From assembly GCA_013001485.1 (NCBI GenBank), contig JABDMN010000366.1, positions 1-7,924 of the forward strand: a stretch of 7,924 nucleotides of DNA. Reading direction: 5' to 3'. The position numbers and the translations under genes are program-made. Of this stretch, positions 1 to 6,140 are shown one piece after another; position 1 is the first letter of the stretch; every line of letters begins with the position of its first letter. Source of the DNA: Acidimicrobiia bacterium. GTDB taxonomy: Bacteria > Actinomycetota > Acidimicrobiia > Spongiisociales > UBA5794. The notes under the pieces were generated by a model. It had not been told where the DNA came from. It made no database searches and saw only the letters and a list, made by a program, of their open reading frames with translations.

Positions 1-1434
1 GTCGAAGCCCGTCACGTCGCCATACGCGATCATGGCGCCGCTGACGGGAGATCTGGTTCCGTCGGCGAGAGACACCCGGTACAGGTGCCACTGCATGTCA
101 CCTTCGAAGTCGGTGCGATAGAAGATCTCGGAGTCGTTCGGACTCAGCATCCAGTCATAGCGGTCGTCTCCCCACGGAAGGTCTTCGACCAGCGTCACGC
201 GGCTGGAATCTGGCCCCGCCACCGGGACCGTAAAGATATCCATACCAGTGCCGGTGTAGGCATCAACGACGCCGTACACCAGGGTCGATCCGTCCGACGT
301 GAACGCAACCCCGTCTTGGTATGCCTGGGTGGGGGTTCCAAGCGCTACGGGTGTTCCACCGCCGATCGGGATCGAATATGGAGCACGTTCGCCAGACTCG
401 TTGTCGACCCAATAGACGAGATGTGACCCCGTAGGGTCGAACTCCGCCGCCACCGGTTCGGCTGCAACAAACGGTGTGATCGACATGGTCTCGTCGATCC
501 AATCCCGGAACGCCGCGACCTCGGTGTACACGCCGGGCACGATGGTGGCGCACCCGATACCCCAGCTCGTGACACCGGCCTGGAGCCAGCCAGAACCGCC
601 CGGAACGAGAATGGGGCCGCCGCTGTCTCCCTGACACGTGTCCTCACCACCGTTGTAGATGTCGCCCGCACAAAGCTCGATCGACGGTATGAAATCGGAA
701 CCGTGGATGAACGAGCATGTGGCGTCCGAAAGCGTTGGAATCGCGACTTCCATCAACACGTCCGACGACGATCCGCCCTGAGACGTATGGCCCCACCCGA
801 TGGCCGTCGCGGTGGTCCCACCCGAGTACAGGCCTGCGTTCGCGGTCGTTGCCAGTTCTACCGGTGAGTAGGCCGAGGAGCCGTCGAGCCTGACGAGCGC
901 GATGTCATAGGGCGCCGACGTCTCGTCGGTGTAGTCGGGATGAACGAAGACGGCCGATGCCGAGAAGGTCTCGCCGGCGCCAGTGGTCAGATCGTGGCGT
1001 CCGACGTGAAGCTCGAGGTCATCGACGTGCACCGACCCACGGAACGTGCCGTAGGGGTAGGAGCTGTCATCGATCTCAACGCTGTTGAAGCAATGAGCCG
1101 CGGTTAGGACCCACTCATCGTCGAATAGCGAGCCAGCACACTTCCTGAACACGTTGATCGAGTAGGTCTCGAACCTGTCGAATATCGGCGACCAGCGGCT
1201 GTAGCTGGCGTAGATCGCGAGCTCGATGTCCACCGCAAACGGATACTCACCGGGCGTCGCCTCGGTGCCGCCAACGATGTCGGGCGTGGGGTTGCCGCCG
1301 TCGAGGTCGACCTCAACCAGGATCTCGTCGATGTCATCGGCCGCGACGGACGCGGCAGGCGAAACCACCGATGCAGCGAGGGCGAGCACTGTGATCCCCA
1401 AGATGTAGCCGAACCGTCGCTGCGTGGTGCTCAT
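1..1434 (-). CDS. Secreted trypsin-like (S1A) serine protease with C-terminal beta-propeller-like extension, 3' end cut by window edge
   Basis: Reading the minus strand from ATG at 1434 gives 478 codons with no stop up to the window edge, so the C-terminus is missing. An AGGGAGG ribosome site (1446-1440) lies 5 nt before the ATG. Residues 1-31 form a signal peptide (basic QRR, hydrophobic stretch, SVA|A site), so the enzyme should be exported. The mature protease starts at IVGG (53-56). The triad is complete: His114 in TAAHC, Asp177 in YDIAL, Ser271 in GDSGGP. Asp265 in the S1 pocket, six residues before the serine, and SWG (290-292) predict cleavage after Arg/Lys. Cysteines 99/115, 240/255 and 267/295 match the conserved S1 disulfides. 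About 20 extra residues lie between IVGG and the first of these cysteines, and CGGS reads CAGS. From about 329 to the edge at least three repeats of the type FDPTGSHLVYW...YSIPIGG follow, resembling TolB/PD40 propeller blades. The residue before IVGG is Asp52, so activation is probably not by tryptic self-cleavage. The protease call is firm; the propeller is by eye. Confidence 0.93.
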   Translation of the reverse strand, partial: MSTTQRRFGYILGITVLALAASVVSPAASVAADDIDEILVEVDLDGGNPTPDIVGGTEATPGEYPFAVDIELAIYASYSRWSPIFDRFETYSINVFRKCAGSLFDDEWVLTAAHCFNSVEIDDSSYPYGTFRGSVHVDDLELHVGRHDLTTGAGETFSASAVFVHPDYTDETSAPYDIALVRLDGSSAYSPVELATTANAGLYSGGTTATAIGWGHTSQGGSSSDVLMEVAIPTLSDATCSFIHGSDFIPSIELCAGDIYNGGEDTCQGDSGGPILVPGGSGWLQAGVTSWGIGCATIVPGVYTEVAAFRDWIDETMSITPFVAAEPVAAEFDPTGSHLVYWVDNESGERAPYSIPIGGGTPVALGTPTQAYQDGVAFTSDGSTLVYGVVDAYTGTGMDIFTVPVAGPDSSRVTLVEDLPWGDDRYDWMLSPNDSEIFYRTDFEGDMQWHLYRVSLADGTRSPVSGAMIAYGDVTGFD

Positions 1435-1460
1435 GATCGCCTCCCTGGCGCGAAAGAGAC

Positions 1461-1569
1461 GACGCAGCCGCGTCGCCTCACGAAGCCGTGGCTTCCAACC
1501 CCCGGCCGAGAATTCCCCCATTAGGGCACGTGGAATCATCCACGTCCTTCCGTTACCGCTCAAGAGCGG
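1461..1569 (-). promoter_or_regulatory. Hairpin-rich region upstream of the protease gene; possible structured 5' leader
   Basis: The 212-bp gap between arsC and the protease contains no credible gene. On the minus strand it reads through successive perfect inverted repeats: CCGCTC/GAGCGG (1569-1564 with 1561-1556, 2-nt loop), ACGTGG/CCACGT (1545-1540 with 1533-1528, 6-nt loop), a weak CCC/GGG pair around 1526-1515, GAAGC/GCTTC (1495-1491 with 1486-1482, 4-nt loop) and CGACGC/GCGTCG (1475-1470 with 1465-1460, 4-nt loop). The protease ribosome site follows at 1446. The layout suits a folded mRNA leader; the outermost hairpin could instead belong to the arsC 3' end, although none has a U-tract. 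I do not recognise a known riboswitch consensus (c-di-GMP, c-di-AMP and cobalamin considered). No convincing promoter pair was found. Confidence 0.4.
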
Positions 1570-1646
1570 ACCTCGCCGAATCGCTGTGACCAGCGAACCA
1601 CAGAACGGTCCAACGGTGTAGGGCCAAACGGCGGTCGGCGAACGAT

Positions 1647-2060
1647 CTAGTTCGTTTGTGCGAACTCCTGAGCCCACTCGCCGATCTCGTCACGGACCCT
1701 CCGAAACAGCGCCCACTGCTGGTCTTCTGTCAGGGTCTCGTCGTCGGGATCGTCGAACGAGTGGTGGATGACATTGCGAGCTCCGGGGACCACTGGACAT
1801 GTCTCTTTGGCCGAGTCGCAGACGGTGACGACGAGATCCCAGTCCTCGCCCAGGTATTGCGAGATGTGATCCGAGGTGTGACCAGAGATGTCGATACCCA
1901 CCTCGGCCATGGCGAGGATCGACTTGGGGTGCACGCCCTTGGGTTCGGTGCCTGCAGACTGAACGATTGCGTCGTCGCCAAGCAGCGATTGCAGCCAGCC
2001 ATGGGCCATCTGAGATCGGCACCGATTGCCGGTGCAGACGACGAGGATCCGTTGACTCAC
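1647..2060 (-). CDS. arsC: Arsenate reductase, thioredoxin-coupled, low-molecular-weight tyrosine phosphatase fold
   Basis: A 137-residue cytosolic enzyme that would reduce arsenate to arsenite with electrons from thioredoxin. The N-terminal loop CTGNRCR (residues 9-15) is the C-x5-R anion-binding P-loop of this fold. Cys9, Cys81 and Cys88 match the Cys10/Cys82/Cys89 relay of the S. aureus pI258 enzyme with an offset of one. Asp104-Pro105 matches the catalytic Asp105 with the same offset. Those redox cysteines favour arsenate reductase over a plain protein tyrosine phosphatase. Arg13 stands where Ser is common in the loop. The start is GTG at 2060: translation opens directly into MSQRILVVCTGN, the usual family start. 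There is no Shine-Dalgarno before it, but a TAACCT -10-like box 7 nt upstream suggests a leaderless mRNA. No arsR, arsB/acr3 or arsM is in the window, so an efflux partner must be encoded elsewhere. It is transcribed divergently from comM. Confidence 0.92.
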   Translation of the reverse strand: MSQRILVVCTGNRCRSQMAHGWLQSLLGDDAIVQSAGTEPKGVHPKSILAMAEVGIDISGHTSDHISQYLGEDWDLVVTVCDSAKETCPVVPGARNVIHHSFDDPDDETLTEDQQWALFRRVRDEIGEWAQEFAQTN

Positions 2061-2067
2061 GTCGGGA

Positions 2068-2073
2068 AGGTTA
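2068..2073 (-). promoter_or_regulatory. Putative -10 box of a leaderless arsC promoter
   Basis: On the minus strand TAACCT (fits TAnnnT) ends 7 nt before the arsC GTG. That is where transcription would start at or next to the start codon. The absence of a purine-rich ribosome site supports leaderless expression. No good -35 hexamer is visible. This is an inference from spacing. Confidence 0.45.
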
Positions 2074-2113
2074 GGTCCGACTCAAGGGTATGGATCGCGC
2101 CTACTGGCTCCCA

Positions 2114-2119
2114 TACGGT
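2114..2119 (+). promoter_or_regulatory. Putative -10 box of a leaderless comM promoter
   Basis: TACGGT (fits TAnnnT) ends exactly 6 nt before ATG 2126, the start preferred for comM on homology. There is no Shine-Dalgarno there. The spacing places the transcription start on the A of the ATG, the usual geometry of actinobacterial leaderless mRNAs. If correct, it also excludes the in-frame ATG at 2090, which lies upstream of the promoter. The -35 region (about 2090-2096) is weak. Confidence 0.45.
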
Positions 2120-2125
2120 GCGCAC

Positions 2126-3607
2126 ATGTTCGCGTCGGTCACATCAGTCGTCCTCGTGGGGGTCGAACCGGTTCCGCTTCGGGTCGAGGTCCACGCCGGC
2201 GGTGGCTCCAAGACCATCCTCCAGATCGTCGGCCTTCCCGACACCGCGGTGCGTGAGGCCAAACAGCGGGTGACTTCAGCGCTCATCGCATCTGGCCTTG
2301 GTCCGCCGCGTGGATACGTGGTGGTCAACCTGTCGCCGGCCGACGTTCCCAAGGCCGGTTCGGCCTACGACCTGCCGATCGCCCTGGGCCTGTTGGCGGC
2401 GTTTCGACGCATCACCGCGTCAACGCATAGCGTCGTCGCGCTGGGTGAGTTGGCCCTCGACGGGACCATCCGTTCGGCCCGTGGTGGGCTCGGCGCGGCG
2501 TTGATCGCCCGGGATCAGGCCGAGAGCACGCTGCTGCTGCCCCGACATTCGGTGCACGAGGCCCGTCTCGTGCCAGGGGTCGAACCAGTGGGAGTGGCGT
2601 CACTCGCCGAGGCGGTTGCGGTCCTCGAAGGCGACCACACTCCCGACCCGGTCGAGGCGCCGGTGAGCGCCCGGATACCTCCTCCCGATTTCAGCGCCAT
2701 CCGCGGCCAGAAAGACGTCCGGCGTGGTCTCGAGATCGCGGCGGCCGGTGGCCACCACGTGCTGATGAGCGGCTCACCTGGCGCCGGCAAGACGCTCATG
2801 GCTTCATGTCTGCCCGGAATCCTGCCTGAGCTCGAGGGTGAGGAGGCACTCGAAACAGCACTGGCTTGGGCAGCAGGGGGACGGCAACGGCCTGATCCTG
2901 CCCGCCCCCCGTTCCGGGCTCCGCACCACTCGGCGACCATGGCCGCGCTGATCGGCGGTGGCTCCGGGATCCCGGTGCCCGGCGAAGTGACGATGGCCCA
3001 CAACGGCGTCCTGTTCCTCGACGAACTGGGGGAATTCCCTCCGACCATCCTCGATGCCCTTCGCCAGCCTCTCGAGTCGGGTGCGGTGACCGTGGCCCGC
3101 AAGGGCGCTTCCGTTCGGTTCCCGGCTCGGTTCCAACTGATCGCGGCAACCAACCCATGTCCGTGCGGTTTCTATGAGGACCGCCTCGTCGGGTGCGAGT
3201 GCACCCCTGCCATCAAAGCCCGATACCGACGCCGGTTCTCGGGTCCCCTTCTCGATCGAATAGATCTTCGCCTCGGTGTGGACCGGGTCGACGTCGAAGA
3301 CCTCGACGGCCCTCCCGGTGAGCCTTCTGCATCGATGAGTGCACGCGTCCTCGCAGCGCGAAAGCGGCAAGCGGACAGAGGGTCTCTCAACGCATCTCTC
3401 GGACGCGATGAACTCGCCGGGCTGCCCTCTGCGTCGGAGGTGTCCGGCATCCTGAGAACCAAGTCGGCCGGTGCCCGGCTGTCGGCGCGTGGGTGGTTGC
3501 GGATCCTGCGGGTCGCTCGGACGATCGCTGACCTCGACGAGAACGATGTTGTCGTTGCCGACCACGTCGAGGAGGCGCTCAGCCTGCGAGAGCGTCCCGA
3601 TGAGTGA
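2126..3607 (+). CDS. comM: ComM/YifB-family AAA+ ATPase (magnesium-chelatase-like)
   Basis: A 493-residue AAA+ protein. The family (ComM in Vibrio, YifB in E. coli) is a hexameric helicase that promotes branch migration when incoming DNA recombines with the chromosome. Three parts are visible: an N-terminal Lon/ChlI-like domain (about 3-145), the AAA+ core (about 190-390) and a helical C-terminal domain (about 395-490). Walker A GSPGAGKT is at 216-223, Walker B VLFLDE at 295-300, and RPPFRAPHHSA follows Walker A as in the family. NPCPCG plus a later CEC gives four cysteines (345, 347, 357, 359), a probable metal knuckle. GPLLDRID carries the conserved arginine. ATG 2126 is chosen because MFASVTSVVLVGVEP is the family's usual N-terminus; ATG 2090 would add 12 unconserved residues. 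Length is normal. It heads a compact run with dprA, xer and a sigma factor, as in many actinobacteria, but lacks the usual upstream rnhB-yraN. Not a true Mg-chelatase: no partner subunits are present. Confidence 0.94.
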   Translation: MFASVTSVVLVGVEPVPLRVEVHAGGGSKTILQIVGLPDTAVREAKQRVTSALIASGLGPPRGYVVVNLSPADVPKAGSAYDLPIALGLLAAFRRITASTHSVVALGELALDGTIRSARGGLGAALIARDQAESTLLLPRHSVHEARLVPGVEPVGVASLAEAVAVLEGDHTPDPVEAPVSARIPPPDFSAIRGQKDVRRGLEIAAAGGHHVLMSGSPGAGKTLMASCLPGILPELEGEEALETALAWAAGGRQRPDPARPPFRAPHHSATMAALIGGGSGIPVPGEVTMAHNGVLFLDELGEFPPTILDALRQPLESGAVTVARKGASVRFPARFQLIAATNPCPCGFYEDRLVGCECTPAIKARYRRRFSGPLLDRIDLRLGVDRVDVEDLDGPPGEPSASMSARVLAARKRQADRGSLNASLGRDELAGLPSASEVSGILRTKSAGARLSARGWLRILRVARTIADLDENDVVVADHVEEALSLRERPDE

Positions 3608-4451
3608 TGCGTTGCGGATGGCCTTCACAGGTCTCCACCCGGACCGCCAACGTGTGCTGATCTCCGAGAGAGGATCGGTTGGCAGTGCAGTTCGCGCCAT
3701 CCGCCGTGGCCAGATCCGCGTACCCGATTCTGCACGCGACGCCGCTGGTGCCGACATTGCCGACCATGTGGAAGCGCTACGAGTTCTCGATGTCCGCTTC
3801 CTAGCTCACGGAGACAGCGAATACCCGAGTCAGCTGCAGGACCTGCCCGACGCCGCGGTCGGCTTGTTCGTCAAAGGGAGGATTCCGCAGGCACCCGCGG
3901 TCGCTGTTGTCGGCACCAGACGATGCACGACCTACGGTCGAAAGCTGGCGCGTCGCTATGGCGCTGCTATCGCTGAGGCGGGTTGGGTGCTCGTCAGCGG
4001 GCTGGCGCGTGGGATCGACGCGGCCGCTCATCAGGGGACGGTGTCGGCTGGCGGACGGGGAGTGGCCGTTCTGGGAAGCGGCATCGACGTGGTCTATCCG
4101 GGTGAGAACGCCGGGCTGGCGACATCACTCGTCGAGGGTGGGGGAGCCGTCGTGTCGGAGTACCCACCTGGCACTGTTCCTGAGCCGTGGAGATTCCCTC
4201 CTCGGAACCGGATCATCTCCGGGCTGGCCGCCGCCGTGGTCGTCGTCGAGGCAGCTGTGACGGGAGGGGCTCTCATCACAGCCGGAACGGCGCTTGTTCA
4301 GGACCGTCCCGTCTTCGCGGTTCCCGGCGACGTCGACCGGGCAACGTCCGAGGGCACCAACAAGCTGATCCGCGACGGTGCCCATCCGGTGCTCGACCCG
4401 GACGACCTCATCGAGGAGTTGTCGCTGGTGCTGGGTCCGCCGGGTTGTTGA
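3600..4451 (+). CDS. dprA: DNA processing protein DprA (RecA loader), short form
   Basis: A 283-residue cytosolic protein. DprA/Smf binds single-stranded DNA entering the cell and loads RecA on it. The Rossmann-like core is complete: VVGTR (103-107), SGLARGID (133-140), GSGIDVVYP (159-167), RNRIISG (202-208), GGALITA (222-228) and GTNKLIRDGA (252-261). Residues 1-95 form the usual N-terminal part, ending in the YPSQLQDLP...LFVKG segment. The protein stops about 20 residues after the core, so the C-terminal winged-helix domain of many DprA proteins (often 350-390 residues) is absent. ATG 3600 is chosen: it overlaps the comM stop by 8 nt (ATGAGTGA), and the longer reading frame upstream only shadows comM. 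A weak GAGAG lies about 7 nt before it; expression probably depends on coupling to comM. No uptake pilus or ComEA/ComEC gene is in the window, so natural competence cannot be concluded. Confidence 0.94.
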   Translation: MSDALRMAFTGLHPDRQRVLISERGSVGSAVRAIRRGQIRVPDSARDAAGADIADHVEALRVLDVRFLAHGDSEYPSQLQDLPDAAVGLFVKGRIPQAPAVAVVGTRRCTTYGRKLARRYGAAIAEAGWVLVSGLARGIDAAAHQGTVSAGGRGVAVLGSGIDVVYPGENAGLATSLVEGGGAVVSEYPPGTVPEPWRFPPRNRIISGLAAAVVVVEAAVTGGALITAGTALVQDRPVFAVPGDVDRATSEGTNKLIRDGAHPVLDPDDLIEELSLVLGPPGC

Positions 4452-4462
4452 CCTGGGTAGTC

Positions 4463-4486
4463 GGGAGCGTCACCATGCACCGGTGA
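4463..4486 (+). other. Possible start-stop mini-ORF (Met-His-Arg) with its own ribosome site, overlapping the xer start
   Basis: In the 31-bp gap between dprA and xer, GGGAG (4463-4467) stands 7 nt before ATG 4475, ideal spacing. That ATG opens a frame of three codons, ATG CAC CGG, then TGA at 4484-4486. The TGA overlaps the xer GTG (4483-4485) as GTGA. The GTG itself is 15 nt from GGGAG, too far for normal use. A ribosome ending on the mini-ORF could restart on GTG. Chance is a real alternative in so short a motif. Confidence 0.35.
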
Positions 4487-5370
4487 CTTCCCCGGCGCCC
4501 TTCGAGGGCAACGTCGCTGACTATCTGGAGCGGCTCAGCGTGCAGAGAGGGCTCTCGCCCAACACTGTTGCTGCCTACAGGCGCGATCTGGACCAGTTCT
4601 TCACCTTCTGTGATCGTCTCGGGATTGAGGATCTCGGCGGTGTCTCACGCAAGACGATCAGGCGATTCCTCGCCCAGCTCCAGACCCGGGAATACGCCTC
4701 CTCCTCGATCGCCAGGAAAGCCTCGTCGGTGCGTGCCTTCTTCACCGATGCGACGCGACATGGCCTCGTCGGAGCCAATCCTGCATCCGGGGTGTCGCAG
4801 CGGCGCCGTCCGCGGAATCTTCCCCGCTCGTTGCCCGAACGTGACATCACCTCGGCATTCGACGCCCTCGATGGTTCGGAACCCAAGGATCTCCGAGACC
4901 GCGCCATCCTCGAGATGCTGTACGCCACCGGACTGCGTGTCTCGGAATTGGCGCAGCTCACCATTGACGCCGTGTCGGGCTCGTACGTGAGAGTCACAGG
5001 CAAAGGAGGTCGAGACCGGGCAGTGCCGATCGGGGGACAGGCGCTGCGCGCACTCGACCGGTACCTGAGGCGGGGGCGCCCCAGTCTCTCGGAGTCCGCC
5101 GGCACTCCAGACACGATGTGGCTGTGGCTCGGCGTTCGGGGCGGCCCGCTCGACTCTCGGGGGATCAGACGGGTCGTGAGGCGGCGTCTCGGGACGTTCC
5201 CCCACGCCTTGCGCCACAGCTTTGCCACCCATCTCCTCGAGAACGGTGCGGACCTCCGAGCTGTCCAAGAGCTGTTGGGGCACATTGAACTAGGCACCAC
5301 CCAGCTATACACTTCCGTGACTCGGCGTCACCTCAGGGCGGTTTATGAACGATCCCACCCGCGTGCATGA
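4483..5370 (+). CDS. xerC: Site-specific tyrosine recombinase, XerC/XerD family
   Basis: A 295-residue tyrosine recombinase, the usual Xer length. Xer proteins resolve chromosome dimers at dif near the division septum, with FtsK. The N-terminal SAM-like core-binding domain (about 8-100) carries the typical YLERLSVQRGLSPNTVAAY segment. The catalytic domain has every active-site residue: Arg152 (ATGLRVSEL), Lys174 (GKGGR), His241 and Arg244 (HALRH), His267 (LLGHIELGTTQ) and Tyr276 (LYTSV). These sit within a few residues of the E. coli XerC positions. The stretch WLWLGVRGGPLD (213-224) is less typical. The start is GTG 4483, the only plausible in-frame start after dprA; its ribosome site is oddly distant (see the mini-ORF). 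No attachment site, integrase-associated genes or tRNA target surround it, and the position between dprA and rpsB matches chromosomal xerC in mycobacteria, so it is not read as a phage integrase. XerC versus XerD cannot be settled from sequence alone. Confidence 0.9.
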   Translation: MTSPAPFEGNVADYLERLSVQRGLSPNTVAAYRRDLDQFFTFCDRLGIEDLGGVSRKTIRRFLAQLQTREYASSSIARKASSVRAFFTDATRHGLVGANPASGVSQRRRPRNLPRSLPERDITSAFDALDGSEPKDLRDRAILEMLYATGLRVSELAQLTIDAVSGSYVRVTGKGGRDRAVPIGGQALRALDRYLRRGRPSLSESAGTPDTMWLWLGVRGGPLDSRGIRRVVRRRLGTFPHALRHSFATHLLENGADLRAVQELLGHIELGTTQLYTSVTRRHLRAVYERSHPRA

Positions 5371-6133
5371 ACGCGGCGAAAAAGAGATCCAGGAACTCTG
5401 GACCACCTTCAAGGAGTCAGCCGATCCCAAGGCACGAGAAGGTCTGATCCTCCACTACTCACCGTTGGTGAAGTTCGTGGCAGGCAGGATTCGCTCTGGC
5501 CTTCCCAAGAGCGTCGACCCATCCGACCTCATCTCCTACGGCACCTTCGGGCTGATCGACGCGATCGACAAGTTCGACCTAGAGCGCGGTTTCAAGTTCG
5601 AGACGTACGCCGTCAACCGCATCAAGGGTGCGATTCTCGATGAGCTTCGCGCGCTCGACTGGGTACCCCGGTCGGTGCGAGCCAAGGCCAGGGAAATCCA
5701 ACGCAGCCTTGCCGAACTCGAGCACGGCCTGCAGAGGTCGGTGTCGGACGAGGAACTTGCCGAACACATGGACATGCCGCTCGAAACGCTGCAGAACCAG
5801 CTGGCCGAGATGTCGAACCTCGGCTTCGTCGCGCTCGACGAGTTGCTCAACCCCGGCGAGCGGGATTCGGCATCGGTCGGTGACCTTCTTTCGGACCACC
5901 GCGCCTTGGACCCTGGTGGCTCATTCGAGAACGCCGAGACCCGGTTCGTGCTCGCCGATTCGATCGGGCGCCTCAGCGATCGCGAACGTCTTGTTGTGAC
6001 GCTGTACTACTACGAGGGGCTCACGCTCGCCGAGATCGGTGCGGTGCTGTCCGTCACCGAGTCGCGAGTGTGTCAGATCCACACCAAAGCGGTGATGTCT
6101 TTGCGTAACCGCATGATGGAACCGCCCTTCTAG
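5345..6133 (+). CDS. whiG: RNA polymerase sigma factor, WhiG/FliA (sigma-28) family
   Basis: A 262-residue sigma factor that would direct RNA polymerase to a special promoter set. Region 2 spans about 33-112: the core-binding segment DPSDLISYGTFGLIDAIDKF (58-77) and the -10 recognition segment FETYAVNRIKGAILDELR (85-102) followed by DWVPRSVR, a signature of FliA/WhiG proteins. Region 3 covers about 113-190. Region 4 (about 205-255) contains LSDRERLVVTLYYYEGLT and the helix-turn-helix LAEIGAVLSVTESRVCQIH (228-246). ATG 5345 has AGGG (5335-5338) 6 nt upstream and overlaps the end of xer by 26 nt. GTG 5363 is possible but lacks a ribosome site. In Streptomyces WhiG starts spore formation and is held by RsiG with c-di-GMP; in motile bacteria FliA drives late flagellar genes. 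Neither RsiG, FlgM nor flagellar genes are visible. The whiG symbol rests on locus position next to rpsB; the family call is firm. Confidence 0.88.
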   Translation: MNDPTRVHERGEKEIQELWTTFKESADPKAREGLILHYSPLVKFVAGRIRSGLPKSVDPSDLISYGTFGLIDAIDKFDLERGFKFETYAVNRIKGAILDELRALDWVPRSVRAKAREIQRSLAELEHGLQRSVSDEELAEHMDMPLETLQNQLAEMSNLGFVALDELLNPGERDSASVGDLLSDHRALDPGGSFENAETRFVLADSIGRLSDRERLVVTLYYYEGLTLAEIGAVLSVTESRVCQIHTKAVMSLRNRMMEPPF

Positions 6134-6140
6134 CGCCCTC

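Noticed and set aside
85..671. Overlapping open frames on both strands at the left end (for example 85-426 plus, 263-637 minus)
   Set aside because: They lie inside the protease frame on the minus strand, which has clear trypsin motifs; the alternatives are Arg-rich and show no recognisable domain.
1461..1569. Known riboswitch (c-di-GMP, c-di-AMP or cobalamin)
   Set aside because: The conserved core sequences I know for these classes are not present; only generic hairpins are seen.
1424..1621. Small plus-strand open frame in the gap before the protease gene
   Set aside because: No ribosome site and no known motif; it overlaps the protease start and the hairpin region, and its basic composition is typical of chance frames.
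1656..2273. 205-residue plus-strand frame opposite arsC
   Set aside because: It is antisense to a well-conserved arsC, ends within comM, and shows no domain or ribosome site.
2126..3607. Magnesium chelatase subunit for bacteriochlorophyll or cobalamin synthesis
   Set aside because: The Lon/ChlI-like N-terminal domain plus NPCPCG and the dprA neighbour identify ComM/YifB, and no BchD/BchH or CobN-type partner is present.
2804..3757. 317-residue minus-strand frame opposite comM and dprA
   Set aside because: Long antisense frames are common in high-GC genes. Its sequence has no family signature, while comM and dprA motifs are complete on the other strand.
4575..5312. 245-residue minus-strand frame opposite xer
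   Set aside because: Antisense shadow of the recombinase; Ser/Arg-rich with no motifs.
4483..5370. Tyrosine recombinase as integrase of a mobile element
   Set aside because: Length and active-site positions match chromosomal Xer, the gene order matches actinobacterial xerC, and no att repeats, tRNA or phage genes flank it.
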